A DNA stretch of 18,658 nucleotides from Ilumatobacteraceae bacterium (GCA_025464045.1 JAODBQ010000528.1:1-18658); one strand, 5' to 3'. Shown: positions 1 to 9,517, numbered from the stretch's first letter. Notes: generated by a model from the letters alone, not told the origin. Numbers and translations: made by a program.

Positions 1-558
1 CTCGTCGGCGTGGACCAGGGCCACCGCCAACGACGCCGGCCCGCTGACCGCCATCGCCACCGGGATGCGCGCGTCGGGCAGGTCGAACAGCCGGGCGTCC
101 TCGAGTGCGAAGTGCGCGCCGCGGTAGCTCTGGTAGCCGCCCTCCCACAGCGCCGCGATGATCTCCATCGCCTCGCCGAGCATCTCGTGGCGGACGTCCA
201 CCGGGGGCCAGCCGCGACCGACGACGTGCTCGTTGAGGCGCTCGCCCGCCCCGACCGACAACGTGAACCGGCCGCCGGACAGGCATGCCAGCGTCGCCGC
301 CTGCTGGGCGACGATGGCGGGGTGGTAGCGGATGATCGGACAGGTGACGAACGTGCGCAGCCCCACCGTGGACGTCGCCTGCGCGACTGCGCCGAGCACT
401 GCCCAGCAGTTCGGCGAGTGCTGCTGCTCGGGCACCCACGGGTGGAAGTGGTCCGACTGCACGAGGAACTCGAACCCCGCGGCCTCCGCCCTGACGGCCA
501 CCTCCACCAGTTCCCTCGGGCCGTGCTCCTCGCTCATCAACGTGTATCCGAACCTCAT
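1..558 (-). CDS. F420-dependent LLM-class oxidoreductase, FGD-like (C-terminus cut by window edge)
   Basis: A minus-strand reading frame opens with ATG at 558 and runs without a stop to base 1, giving 186 residues of the N-terminal part. It reads as a luciferase-like (LLM) TIM-barrel enzyme close to the F420-dependent glucose-6-phosphate dehydrogenase family. It has the SDHFHPW segment (residues 35-41), whose His37 matches the active-site His of mycobacterial FGD, and GAGERLNE (102-109), whose Glu105 matches the FGD acid. Members of this family use coenzyme F420 for hydride transfer; the substrate here cannot be told, and true G6P activity is only one option. A full-length relative would have roughly 330 residues. 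No Shine-Dalgarno precedes the ATG, and a TAGACG box ends 6 nt upstream, suggesting a leaderless message. The gene diverges from the catalase. Confidence 0.85.
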   Translation of the reverse strand, partial: MRFGYTLMSEEHGPRELVEVAVRAEAAGFEFLVQSDHFHPWVPEQQHSPNCWAVLGAVAQATSTVGLRTFVTCPIIRYHPAIVAQQAATLACLSGGRFTLSVGAGERLNEHVVGRGWPPVDVRHEMLGEAMEIIAALWEGGYQSYRGAHFALEDARLFDLPDARIPVAMAVSGPASLAVALVHADE

Positions 559-564
559 GCCCGC

Positions 565-570
565 CGTCTA
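565..570 (-). promoter_or_regulatory. Putative -10 box, leaderless start of LLM oxidoreductase
   Basis: TAGACG on the minus strand ends 6 nt before the ATG, so transcription would begin at or next to the start codon. The last base departs from TAnnnT, so the call rests partly on the same arrangement at eight other genes here. Confidence 0.4.
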
Positions 571-680
571 CCCACGAGCCCGGGCTCTGAGCCCGCGGAA
601 GCCGGCGCGACCGGGTGAGCCGCGTTTGATCCACCTCCGCCGGGGGGATTCGCTGCCCGCCCATCCACAACCGACAGGTC

Positions 681-689
681 AAGGGAGGA
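681..689 (+). promoter_or_regulatory. Strong Shine-Dalgarno of catalase
   Basis: AAGGGAGGA lies 7 nt before the GTG at 697. It is the best ribosome binding site in the window together with that of the monooxygenase, and it settles the GTG as the catalase start. The leader upstream (about 120 bases to the divergent gene) shows no convincing -35/-10 pair; TTGATC at 626-631 with TTCGCT 17 nt further on is only a weak candidate. Confidence 0.8.
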
Positions 690-696
690 TCCCACT

Positions 697-2823
<2,127 letters not shown>

Positions 2824-2839
2824 CGCGCTCCGACCCTGA

Positions 2840-2854
2840 CCGGGCGAGGCCCGG
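2840..2854 (+). terminator. GC-only hairpin after catalase
   Basis: CCGGGC-GAG-GCCCGG forms a perfect 6-bp stem with a 3-nt loop, 16 nt after the catalase stop. There is no T-tract, which is common for terminators in GC-rich actinobacteria. Confidence 0.4.
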
Positions 2855-2868
2855 CCACACCACGACCG

Positions 2869-2910
2869 GTTCCCGAACCGCCCCGCCCTGCCCCGCCCCC
2901 GACCGGGAAC
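2869..2910. other. Inverted repeat enclosing a G-quadruplex-capable tract (convergent intergenic)
   Basis: GTTCCCG (2869-2875) and CGGGAAC (2904-2910) are a perfect 7-bp inverted repeat. Between them, at 2881-2900, the minus strand has four G-runs of 4-5, 4, 3 and 4 bases separated by one or two bases, a classic tight G4 pattern. The G-rich strand would be in the 3' end of the LapA-like transcript. It may help end transcription from either side; this role is an inference. Confidence 0.5.
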
Positions 2911-2940
2911 GGAGCGCCAGACCGGTCGCCGGGCGGGACG

Positions 2941-3201
2941 TCAGCGGCGGTGGGGGCGGTGCTTGATCAACGAGCCGATCACTGCGCCGGCGAGCGCCGA
3001 GCACAGGATCACGACCCAGATCGGACCCTGCTTGTGGCCGACCGCGTAGCCGACGCGCACGTCCTCGCGGTTGTCCACGGCGACGATGACGAGGATCACC
3101 ACGATCGCCGCGATCACGAGGAACCGCAGCACCACGGCCATGTCGTGACCGCGGGTGCTGGTGGTCGCACTGGACCGGTCGTCGTGCAGATCGTGGGTCA
3201 T
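2941..3201 (-). CDS. LapA-like (DUF1049-type) small membrane protein
   Basis: This is an 86-residue protein with two hydrophobic helices, about residues 22-42 and 60-79. They are joined by a short polar stretch containing the DNREDVRV motif, and a basic tail (KHRPHRR) follows. This matches the lipopolysaccharide assembly protein A / DUF1049 pattern of two helices around an N-x-x-x-V segment, often found in actinobacteria without any LPS, where the function is unknown. The ATG at 3201 was preferred; Met21, just before the first helix, is an alternative start. AAAGG about 9 nt upstream of the ATG is a modest Shine-Dalgarno. The open frame extends upstream to 3510, but that extension lies inside the glycosyltransferase gene and has no support. 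It is transcribed away from the glycosyltransferase end with a 77-bp gap. Confidence 0.8.
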   Translation of the reverse strand: MTHDLHDDRSSATTSTRGHDMAVVLRFLVIAAIVVILVIVAVDNREDVRVGYAVGHKQGPIWVVILCSALAGAVIGSLIKHRPHRR

Positions 3202-3278
3202 CGCGCGGAGGCCTTTCAACGGTGGGTCGCATGTACCCCCGGGGCGCACGGACGACACCGCCCCCGAGCAGGTGACCG

Positions 3279-4319
3279 TCAGGCGCGTGCCGCGAGCAAC
3301 GCGCGGTAGACCGCGACGTACTGCGCCACCATCGTCGTCCGGTCGAACCGCGCGACCGCAGCAGCACGGATCGCGGGCCGATCCAGGCGGCCGGCGGCTC
3401 CCACTGCGGCGACGGCTTCGTCGACGGTGTGGACCAGGAAGCCGCTCGTCGCATCCTCGATCAGCTCCGGCATCGAGCCGCGCGCGTACGCGATGACGGG
3501 CGTGCCACACGCCATCGCCTCGACGACGCTGTACCCGAACGGCTCGTCGAAGCCGATCAGGTGCAGCAGCGCATGCGCGCCTCCGAGCACCGCTGCACGA
3601 TCGCCCGCGGCGACCGGACCGACGTAGCGGACTCGGTCGTCGTCGAGGTGCGGCGCCACCTCCGTGCGGAAGTAGTGCTCGTCCTGGATGATCCCGGCGA
3701 TCACGAGTCGCCGTCCGGCGCGACGCGCGACCTCGATCGCATCGGCGGCGCCCTTATCCGGATGGATCCGGCCGAAGAACAGCAGGTCGCCACCAGGCCG
3801 CGCGTGCAGCGCGAACGCGTCCGTGTCGATGCCGTGATGGATCGTGGCCGCGTAGTGCAGCCGTGGATGACGGTCCGCGTCGCTGATCGCGACGTACGTC
3901 GTGGTCGCGTCGTAGCGCTCGTACACCGGCACGATCTGCTCGGACGAGAAGCCGTGGATCGTCGTCACCACCGGCGTGTCGACGAGGCCGCTGTAGGTCA
4001 GCGGCAGGAAGTCGAAGCCGTTGTGGACGATGTCGAAGTCCGCGGCGCGCTCGAACACGCTGGCGATGTGGATGCACTCGGCGACCTTCGCGTCGATCCC
4101 GCTGTCCTCGGACCAGCCGCATCCGACGGTCGCCACGAGCCGCGCCCCAGTCTGCGAATCGCCCGTGGCGAACAGCGTCACGTCGTGGCCGAGCGCGACG
4201 AGCCCTTCGGTCAGCAACGAGGCGAAGAGCTCCCACGGGCCGTAGTGGCGCGGCGGCGTGCGCCATGCGATCGGGGCGAGCACGGCGATGCGCAGCGGTC
4301 GCCGCGTCGGCTCGCTCAT
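3279..4319 (-). CDS. Glycosyltransferase family 4 (GT-B fold)
   Basis: This 346-residue retaining-type GT4 enzyme would transfer a sugar from a nucleotide-sugar donor. The N-terminal half starts with the Rossmann strand RIAVLAPIAW (residues 10-19) and a YGPWE acceptor-side loop (26-30). The C-terminal donor domain has FFGRIHPDKG (181-190), with Arg184 and Lys189 as expected phosphate contacts, and the E-x7-E motif Glu259/Glu267 in EPFGYSVVEAMACGTP. No signal peptide or membrane segment is seen, so it is probably cytosolic. Its ATG (4317-4319) overlaps the TGA of the upstream GH13 gene by four bases (ATGA), so the two are translationally coupled and probably act on the same glucoside or storage/compatible-solute pathway. 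Donor and acceptor are unknown. The frame stays open for about 2 kb upstream, but only because the antisense frame of GH13 lacks stops. Confidence 0.92.
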   Translation of the reverse strand: MSEPTRRPLRIAVLAPIAWRTPPRHYGPWELFASLLTEGLVALGHDVTLFATGDSQTGARLVATVGCGWSEDSGIDAKVAECIHIASVFERAADFDIVHNGFDFLPLTYSGLVDTPVVTTIHGFSSEQIVPVYERYDATTTYVAISDADRHPRLHYAATIHHGIDTDAFALHARPGGDLLFFGRIHPDKGAADAIEVARRAGRRLVIAGIIQDEHYFRTEVAPHLDDDRVRYVGPVAAGDRAAVLGGAHALLHLIGFDEPFGYSVVEAMACGTPVIAYARGSMPELIEDATSGFLVHTVDEAVAAVGAAGRLDRPAIRAAAVARFDRTTMVAQYVAVYRALLAARA

Positions 4320-5965
4320 CCGGCGTGTGTCCACGCCGCAGCGTCGCACGGCAGCAGCCCGCCGTCGAGCCGCCGGCTGCTGATCAGCACCTGGCTCGCC
4401 GCGACGCGCACCGGTTCGGCCGTCATGTTGACGATGCACTCCCACCCGTTGGCTCGGCGGAAGTGAACGATGCCGACCCCGGAGTCCTGCCACTCCACCT
4501 CGTCGTCCGCGACCTGCAGGCGCCGGCGCAGGTGGAGCGCGGCTCGGTACATCTCCAGGCTCGAACCGATCACCCCCGTCTGCGCCTCGACCGAACACGC
4601 ACCCCACGTCGCGGGCTGCGGCAGCCACGAACCGCCGGCTCCGAACCCGAACGACGTACCGGCGCGGGTCCACGGCAGCGGCACGCGACACCCGTCGCGG
4701 CCTCTCACCGTGTGACCGCTGCGTTCCCAGGTGGGGTCGTGCACGCTCGACGGCGAGAGATCGGCGACCTCGAGCAACCCGAGCTCCTCGCCTTGGTAGA
4801 GGTAGGCGGAACCGGGCAGCGCGAGCATCATCAACGTTGCCGCGCGGCCCCGCCGTGCGGCCAGCTGCGGATCGATGTGCGGCGCGGTGCCGTTGCTGAG
4901 CAACCACGCATCCGGTCGCACGGCGACCGGCAACGCGAGCCGCGACGGGTGGCGCACGGCGTCGTGGCTCGACAGCACCCACGTCAGGCCGCCGCCGGCG
5001 ATGCGGTGATCGTCGAGCGAGCGTCTGATCGCGGCGACGAACTGGTCGCGATCCCATGCGCACTGCTGCAGCGAGAAGTCGAAGACCTGACCGAGCTCGC
5101 TCGGCCGGGCGTACAGGTAGGTGCGCGCGTTGGTCGGGTACCACGTCTCTGCCACCGCCGCCCGCGGCGGGTCGTACTCGTCGAACACCCGCCGCCAGCC
5201 CTCGTACACGACGTGCACGCCGTCGCGGTCGTACAGCGGGTCGCTGCCGTCGAGGGGCAGGTGCAGATCGAGGTCCGGCTGGCTGCGCAACGGCGCGGCG
5301 AGGTCCTTGACGAGTGTGTGCGCCATGTCGACGCGGAACCCGTCGACGCCGCGATCGGCCCAGAACCGGAGCGTGTCGAGGAAGTACTGGCGGACCTCGT
5401 CGTGATCCCAGTTGAGATCCGGTTGCTCGCGCGTGAAGAGGTGGCAGTACCACTGGCCGTCGGCGACGCGCTGCCATGCGCCGCCCCCGAAGTGGGAACG
5501 CCAGTCCGACGGCGGCCGCTCGCCGTCGCCGTCGCGGAAGATGTAGCGATCGCGTGCGGCCGATCCCCGACCGGCGGCGAGCGCGTCCTGGAACCACGGG
5601 TGCCGGTCGGAGGTGTGGTTGGCGACGATGTCGACGATGATCCTGATCTGGCGCGCGTGGGCGTCGGCCACGAGCGCGTCGAAGCCGTCGAGCGTGCCGA
5701 GCAGTGGATCGACGTCGCGATGATCGGCGACGTCGTAGCCACCGTCCGCGAGCGGCGACATGTAGAACGGGCTCAGCCAGATCGCATCGATGCCGAGCGC
5801 GTCGAGGTGGTCGAGGTGGTGCCGCACGCCTTCCAGATCGCCGACGCCGTCGCCGTTCGAGTCGGCGAAGCTGCGCGGGTAGACCTCGTAGACGACGGCG
5901 TCGCGCCACCACCCGACCACCGGCCGGGCCGCCGAAGGAGCCTCGAACGGGGTCACCTCGGCCAC
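4316..5965 (-). CDS. GH13 alpha-glucosidase / oligo-1,6-glucosidase-type enzyme
   Basis: The product is a 549-residue (beta/alpha)8-barrel glycoside hydrolase of family 13. All four conserved regions are visible: region I DIVANH (112-117); region II GFRVDMAH with nucleophile Asp213; region III VAETW with acid/base Glu273; and region IV LSSHD with His334-Asp335, where the usual Asn before His-Asp is Ser. The QPDLNW segment (181-186) and overall length match bacterial alpha-glucosidases that act on short alpha-glucosides rather than starch. No signal peptide is present, so it is probably intracellular. The start is GTG at 5963-5965, without a good Shine-Dalgarno; a second GTG three codons on is possible. 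It heads a two-gene operon with the GT4 gene. Trehalose- or sucrose-related transglucosylation is an alternative to simple hydrolysis. Confidence 0.93.
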   Translation of the reverse strand: MAEVTPFEAPSAARPVVGWWRDAVVYEVYPRSFADSNGDGVGDLEGVRHHLDHLDALGIDAIWLSPFYMSPLADGGYDVADHRDVDPLLGTLDGFDALVADAHARQIRIIVDIVANHTSDRHPWFQDALAAGRGSAARDRYIFRDGDGERPPSDWRSHFGGGAWQRVADGQWYCHLFTREQPDLNWDHDEVRQYFLDTLRFWADRGVDGFRVDMAHTLVKDLAAPLRSQPDLDLHLPLDGSDPLYDRDGVHVVYEGWRRVFDEYDPPRAAVAETWYPTNARTYLYARPSELGQVFDFSLQQCAWDRDQFVAAIRRSLDDHRIAGGGLTWVLSSHDAVRHPSRLALPVAVRPDAWLLSNGTAPHIDPQLAARRGRAATLMMLALPGSAYLYQGEELGLLEVADLSPSSVHDPTWERSGHTVRGRDGCRVPLPWTRAGTSFGFGAGGSWLPQPATWGACSVEAQTGVIGSSLEMYRAALHLRRRLQVADDEVEWQDSGVGIVHFRRANGWECIVNMTAEPVRVAASQVLISSRRLDGGLLPCDAAAWTHAG

Positions 5966-6001
5966 CCGGCACCGGGCAACCAGGTGGCGGCGATGGGCCG
6001 G

Positions 6002-6007
6002 ACTGTA
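6002..6007 (-). promoter_or_regulatory. Putative -10 box for the GH13-GT4 operon
   Basis: TACAGT on the minus strand, 36 nt before the GTG, fits TAnnnT and would give a leader of about 30 nt. No clear -35 is seen. Confidence 0.35.
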
Positions 6008-6046
6008 ACGGCGGCTGCGACCGGGAGGCAGCGCCGGGCGGGCGAT

Positions 6047-6052
6047 TACGCT
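6047..6052 (+). promoter_or_regulatory. Putative -10 box, near-leaderless start of CoA-transferase
   Basis: TACGCT ends 8 nt before the ATG at 6061, with no Shine-Dalgarno between. Transcription would start within a base or two of the start codon. Confidence 0.5.
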
Positions 6053-6060
6053 CGCTCCTC

Positions 6061-7206
6061 ATGGCTGGGAACTCGGGGGTTCCTGCGGGGGATGTTGGCA
6101 GCCCGCTGGACGGCATCAAGGTGTTGGACTTGTCGCGAGCGATCGCCGGGCCGTACCCGGCGCGGATCTTCGCCGATCTCGGCGCCGACGTGGTCAAGGT
6201 CGAACCGCCGGAGGGCGACGTCGCCGACGTCTTCGGCGCGCGCCGCAGCAACCGCTCCGGCCTGTTCGCCCAGATGAACGCCGGCAAGCGCAACATCCGC
6301 CTCGACCTGAAGAACGACGACGACCGCGCCACTGCGGTGCAGCTCGCCGGCGTCGCCGACATCGTCATCGAGAACTACCGCGTCGGGGTGCTCGCCCGCC
6401 TCGGTCTGGGCTACGACACGATCGCGGCGAGCAACCCCGGGGTCATCGTGCTGTCGATCTCCGGGTTCGGCCAGACCAGCCCCGAAGCCGGCCGGCGGGC
6501 CTACGCGCCCGTGCTGCACGCCGAGTCCGGCCTGCTGCTGCGCCAGTCCCGCTTCGACGGCGACCGGCCGGTGAGCGACATCGCGTTCAACGCCGCCGAC
6601 ACGCTCACCGGGCTGCACGGGGCGATCGCGGTGCTCGCCGCGCTGCAGATGCGCCACAGCACCGCACGCGGTCAGCACATCGACATGAGCATGCTCGGCG
6701 CGATCGTCGCCAGCGACGACTACGTGCACTACGTGCTCGACGACGAGCCGGTCGTCGCGTCGCGCGGTCTCGTGTTCGAGCTCGACGGCTGGTCACTGCT
6801 GCTCGCCGGTGAGGTCAAGTTCCTCTGGTCGGTGCTGTCGCGCAGCAACGGACTCGTCGACGAGGGCGGCGGCAGCCCTGCGGACAAGCAGCTGCGCCGC
6901 CGCGAGATCATCCACTCCTGGCTGCGCTCGATGCCCGACCGGGGCGAGCTCGTCCGCCACCTCGAGGCCGTCGGCCTGACCTGGGCCGAGGTGAAGGCAC
7001 CCGAGGACATCATGCACAGTGCGACGTTCCTCGCCGACCCGCCGTACACCGAGGTGGCCGACCCGGACGGCTCGCCGCGACGGATCGTGCGGATGCCGTA
7101 CAGGTTCAGCGAGGCCACCGTCGCCGTGCGCGGCAACGCGGCGCAGCTCGACGAGCACGCAGCCGCGGTGCGTTCGGACTGGCTCGGCCGACCCGAGGCG
7201 AGCTGA
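6061..7206 (+). CDS. Class III CoA-transferase (CaiB/BaiF family)
   Basis: This 381-residue family III CoA-transferase would move CoA between carboxylic acids via an aspartyl-CoA intermediate. The opening KVLDLSRAIAGPYPARIFADLGADVVKVE region (20-48) is the typical CoA-binding N-terminus, and NAGKRNIRLDLK (73-84) is equally typical. Asp180, in AADTLTG just before the AIAVLAAL helix, aligns by position with catalytic Asp169 of formyl-CoA transferase; GQHIDMSMLGA lies further on. The ATG at 6061 was chosen because the homology begins right after it; the longer frame from 5704 overlaps the GH13 gene. Family relatives include formyl-, carnitine-, succinyl- and bile-acid-CoA transferases and alpha-methylacyl-CoA racemase, and the substrate cannot be assigned. 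No acyl-CoA ligase or other partner is adjacent. Confidence 0.92.
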   Translation: MAGNSGVPAGDVGSPLDGIKVLDLSRAIAGPYPARIFADLGADVVKVEPPEGDVADVFGARRSNRSGLFAQMNAGKRNIRLDLKNDDDRATAVQLAGVADIVIENYRVGVLARLGLGYDTIAASNPGVIVLSISGFGQTSPEAGRRAYAPVLHAESGLLLRQSRFDGDRPVSDIAFNAADTLTGLHGAIAVLAALQMRHSTARGQHIDMSMLGAIVASDDYVHYVLDDEPVVASRGLVFELDGWSLLLAGEVKFLWSVLSRSNGLVDEGGGSPADKQLRRREIIHSWLRSMPDRGELVRHLEAVGLTWAEVKAPEDIMHSATFLADPPYTEVADPDGSPRRIVRMPYRFSEATVAVRGNAAQLDEHAAAVRSDWLGRPEAS

Positions 7207-7223
7207 CCCGCTCGGCAGAAGTG

Positions 7224-7236
7224 TCAAGCGTCTTGA
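7224..7236. repeat. Short inverted repeat between CoA-transferase and EAL gene
   Basis: TCAAG-CGT-CTTGA is a perfect 5-bp inverted repeat with a 3-nt centre, 18 nt after the CoA-transferase stop. It could be a weak terminator hairpin or an operator half-site pair for the following gene; nothing else supports either. Confidence 0.25.
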
Positions 7237-7291
7237 AGAAGACCACCGGAGAGCCGTGGTGCGGGGGTCGCGATGGTGTTCAATCGTGGAT

Positions 7292-8518
7292 GTGGTCAGG
7301 ACGATCGACGAGGTGCTCGACGGCGGGATGGTGCGGTCGCTCTACCAACCGATCGTGCACCTCGACAGCGGCAGGACGATCGGCTTCGAGGCGCTCGGGC
7401 GCGGCCCCCGCGGTTCTGCGCTCGAATCGGCGGATCAGCTGCTCGCTGCGGCCGACGCGTCGCAGCTGACGCCCGTCCTCGACTGGGCCTGGCAGATCGC
7501 CGCGCTGCGCGGCGCGATGGACGCGCAGCTCGGGCACGCCGCACACCTGTTCATCAACATCGAGCCGCTCACGCTCACCCAGCCGCCGCCGATGGAGCTG
7601 ATCGAACTGCTCGAGGCGAGCCAGGACGAGCTGGACATCGTCATCGAGGTCACCGAGCGCTCGCTGCTCATCGATCCGGCGGGGCTGATCCGGGGTCTGG
7701 GTCGGTTGCGCGAGCTCGGCTTCGGCGTCGCCATCGACGACATCGGCGCCCGCCCGGAGTCCCTCGCCCTGCTGCCGTTCGTCGCGCCGGACGTGATCAA
7801 GCTCGACCTCCGCCTGGTCCGCGAGCGCACGGACCGCGAGATCGCAGCCATCGTCGGCGCGGTCCAACACGACGCCGAACGACGCGACGCGCTGATCCTC
7901 GCCGAAGGGATCGAGACCGAGGAGCACCTCGACCGGGCCCTCGTGTTCGGTGCGCACCTCGGCCAGGGATGGTTCTTCGGCGAGCCCGACCGACTGCCCG
8001 AGCCGATGCTCACGACCAGCGGGCATCTGATCCATCGCGCCCGGCCCGAACCGACGGTGGAGACGCCGTTCGCCCTCGTCGCCACGTCCTCACGCCGACG
8101 AACGACGACCAAGCGACTGCTGCTGCCGATGAGCACCTACATCGAGGACCAGGCGAGCGCCGGCGAACCGGCGGTGGTGATCAGTGCGTTCCAGTCGGTC
8201 GAGCAGCTCACCCCGGCGGTCGTGGCGCGGTACGAACACCTCGCGCAGCAGTGCTGCCTCGTCGGCGCCGTCGGCGCCGGCATCTCCACCTACCCTGCGC
8301 GCGGCGTGCGCGGCGGGACCCTGCCCGACGGGCACCCGTTGAACATGGAATGGACGGTCACGGTGGTCGGGCCGCACGACGCGGCGGCGCTCATCGCCCG
8401 CGACCTCGGCGATCGTGTCGACGAGCCGGACCGCCGGTTCGAGTACGTCATCACCCACGATCGCCCGACGGTGATCGCCGCCGCGAAATCCTTGATCGCC
8501 CACATCCACAAGGAATGA
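7292..8518 (+). CDS. EAL-domain c-di-GMP phosphodiesterase with C-terminal DICT sensory domain
   Basis: The protein has about 408 residues and two domains. The EAL domain (about 10-240) has FEAL (32-35), Asn89, IEVTE (118-122), DD149-150, Lys170 and AEGIE (204-208), so all the expected metal and catalytic residues are present. The usual DDFG-T-GYSSL loop 6 is changed to DDIGARPESL. It would hydrolyse cyclic di-GMP to pGpG. Residues from about 265 to the end match the DICT domain found in diguanylate-signalling and two-component proteins, a presumed ligand or light-linked sensor; landmarks are SAFQ, a YEHLA helix and LNMEW. There is no GGDEF domain, membrane helix or signal peptide. The start is uncertain: GTG 7292 is used here, GTG 7259 has a GGAGAG 5 nt upstream, and ATG 7328 sits just before YQPIV. 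The gene converges on the hemerythrin gene. Confidence 0.9.
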   Translation: MVRTIDEVLDGGMVRSLYQPIVHLDSGRTIGFEALGRGPRGSALESADQLLAAADASQLTPVLDWAWQIAALRGAMDAQLGHAAHLFINIEPLTLTQPPPMELIELLEASQDELDIVIEVTERSLLIDPAGLIRGLGRLRELGFGVAIDDIGARPESLALLPFVAPDVIKLDLRLVRERTDREIAAIVGAVQHDAERRDALILAEGIETEEHLDRALVFGAHLGQGWFFGEPDRLPEPMLTTSGHLIHRARPEPTVETPFALVATSSRRRTTTKRLLLPMSTYIEDQASAGEPAVVISAFQSVEQLTPAVVARYEHLAQQCCLVGAVGAGISTYPARGVRGGTLPDGHPLNMEWTVTVVGPHDAAALIARDLGDRVDEPDRRFEYVITHDRPTVIAAAKSLIAHIHKE

Positions 8519-8522
8519 ACGG

Positions 8523-8542
8523 GCGCGGCGTGATCGCCGCGC
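8523..8542. terminator. Bidirectional hairpin terminator
   Basis: GCGCGGCG-TGAT-CGCCGCGC is a perfect 8-bp, all-GC stem with a tetraloop. It begins 4 nt after the EAL-DICT stop and lies between two convergent genes. There is no T-tract. Symmetry and position suggest it ends transcripts from both sides. Confidence 0.6.
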
Positions 8543-8590
8543 GGTGGAAGTGGCGTGTCGTGACCGGGCGGGCTGGGCCCCCGCGGCGCG

Positions 8591-9511
8591 CTAGCGCGAG
8601 CCGCGTGCAGTCGCCGCAGTCTTCGTCGCCGAACGCTTCGCTGTCGATGCGGTGTTCGCCGCCGCGGCCTTGGCCGTGCGCCCGGTCGTCGTCGACGCCC
8701 GCTTCGCCGTGGTCGCCGTCGCGCCGGCGGACTTCTTCGCCGTCGTCAACGTCGCCTTGGCCCCGGACGAGGCGGCCCGAGCCGTCGCCTTCGCGCCGGA
8801 CTTCACGCTGCGCGCTGTCTGCTGGACGCCATCGGTGGCCGTCGACGCGGCCCGGCGCACGTTCGTGGCCTGCTTGCGGGCGACGGTCGTGCCCGTCGGC
8901 GAGACCTTCGGCGGCTTGTTGTGCAGCACGCGGGCAATCAGGTCCTGCGCAGCCGAGACGCCGCCTTGGGCGAACCCGCTGATGTTGTCGCCGACCCGGT
9001 CGACCACCCCGGCGATCGCGCCGACCACGGCGTTGACGGGCGGCGCGTCCGGTGCACGCGGGTGCGGATGCGTGGGTGCCGAGCGCTTCGCCTCGGCGAG
9101 CGCGTCGCCGAGGTCGTTGAGCGCCTTGCGTCCGAGCTCCGCGCGCACCTTCGGGAAGAACTCCGACTCCTCTTCCTCGACGTGGTGGCGGACGTTCTCG
9201 ATGAGCACCGTCACCTTCGCGTCGAAGCGCTCGTTGTCGGGATCGAGCTGGGCGAGCTCGGACAGCACCCACTTGACGATGTGGTGCTCCTCGAGGCTCT
9301 CCAGCGCGATGTCCTCGGTGTCGGGCACCGTCGCACGGGCGACGGGGTAGAAGATCTGCTCCTCGATCGCGGCGTGGATCGAGAGCTCCTCGATGATGCG
9401 ATCGACGATGGCGCGCTTGTCGACCTTGGCGTCGTCGCCCGCCTTCTCGAAGCGCTTGAACAGCTGCTCCACCGTCTTGTGGTCGTTGCGCAGCAAGGTG
9501 ATCGCGTCCAT
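8591..9511 (-). CDS. Hemerythrin (HHE) domain protein with Ala/Thr/Lys-rich H1-like tail
   Basis: Residues 1-140 form a four-helix hemerythrin/HHE cation-binding domain. Candidate di-iron ligands are His11, His46, Glu50, His76/His77, His109/His110 and Glu114 in the regular H..HxxxE..H..HxxxE order. Residues 141-160 are a Pro-rich linker, 160-200 a Gly/Ala helix-prone stretch, and from about 205 to 306 the protein is almost only Ala, Thr, Ser, Lys, Arg and Gly, with repeated TAKR/TAKK/SGAKAT units. That tail resembles histone H1 or the C-terminal tail of mycobacterial HupB. HHE proteins bind oxygen or sense oxygen, NO or iron; the tail suggests binding to DNA or another polyanion. The ATG start at 9511 has a TACAGC box 6 nt upstream and no Shine-Dalgarno. 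The fusion could place an iron/oxygen sensor on the nucleoid. Confidence 0.9.
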   Translation of the reverse strand: MDAITLLRNDHKTVEQLFKRFEKAGDDAKVDKRAIVDRIIEELSIHAAIEEQIFYPVARATVPDTEDIALESLEEHHIVKWVLSELAQLDPDNERFDAKVTVLIENVRHHVEEEESEFFPKVRAELGRKALNDLGDALAEAKRSAPTHPHPRAPDAPPVNAVVGAIAGVVDRVGDNISGFAQGGVSAAQDLIARVLHNKPPKVSPTGTTVARKQATNVRRAASTATDGVQQTARSVKSGAKATARAASSGAKATLTTAKKSAGATATTAKRASTTTGRTAKAAAANTASTAKRSATKTAATARGSR

Positions 9512-9517
9512 GGGCCC

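Noticed and set aside
3202..3510. N-terminal extension of the LapA-like protein to 189 residues
   Set aside because: The extension overlaps the glycosyltransferase C-terminus out of frame; the family is small and the ATG at 3201 gives the expected size.
4265..6277. 670-residue open frame opposite the GH13 gene
   Set aside because: Antisense to all four conserved GH13 regions; low-complexity Arg/Val/Ala composition.
8594..8900. Apparent DNA repeat region of Ala/Lys codons, considered as a non-coding satellite
   Set aside because: It is in frame with the hemerythrin gene and its units vary at codon level, so it is a protein-level repeat tail.
7273..8982. 569-residue Arg-rich frame over the EAL-DICT gene, the terminator and part of the hemerythrin gene
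   Set aside because: Out of frame with the EAL domain and reads through a strong hairpin between convergent genes.
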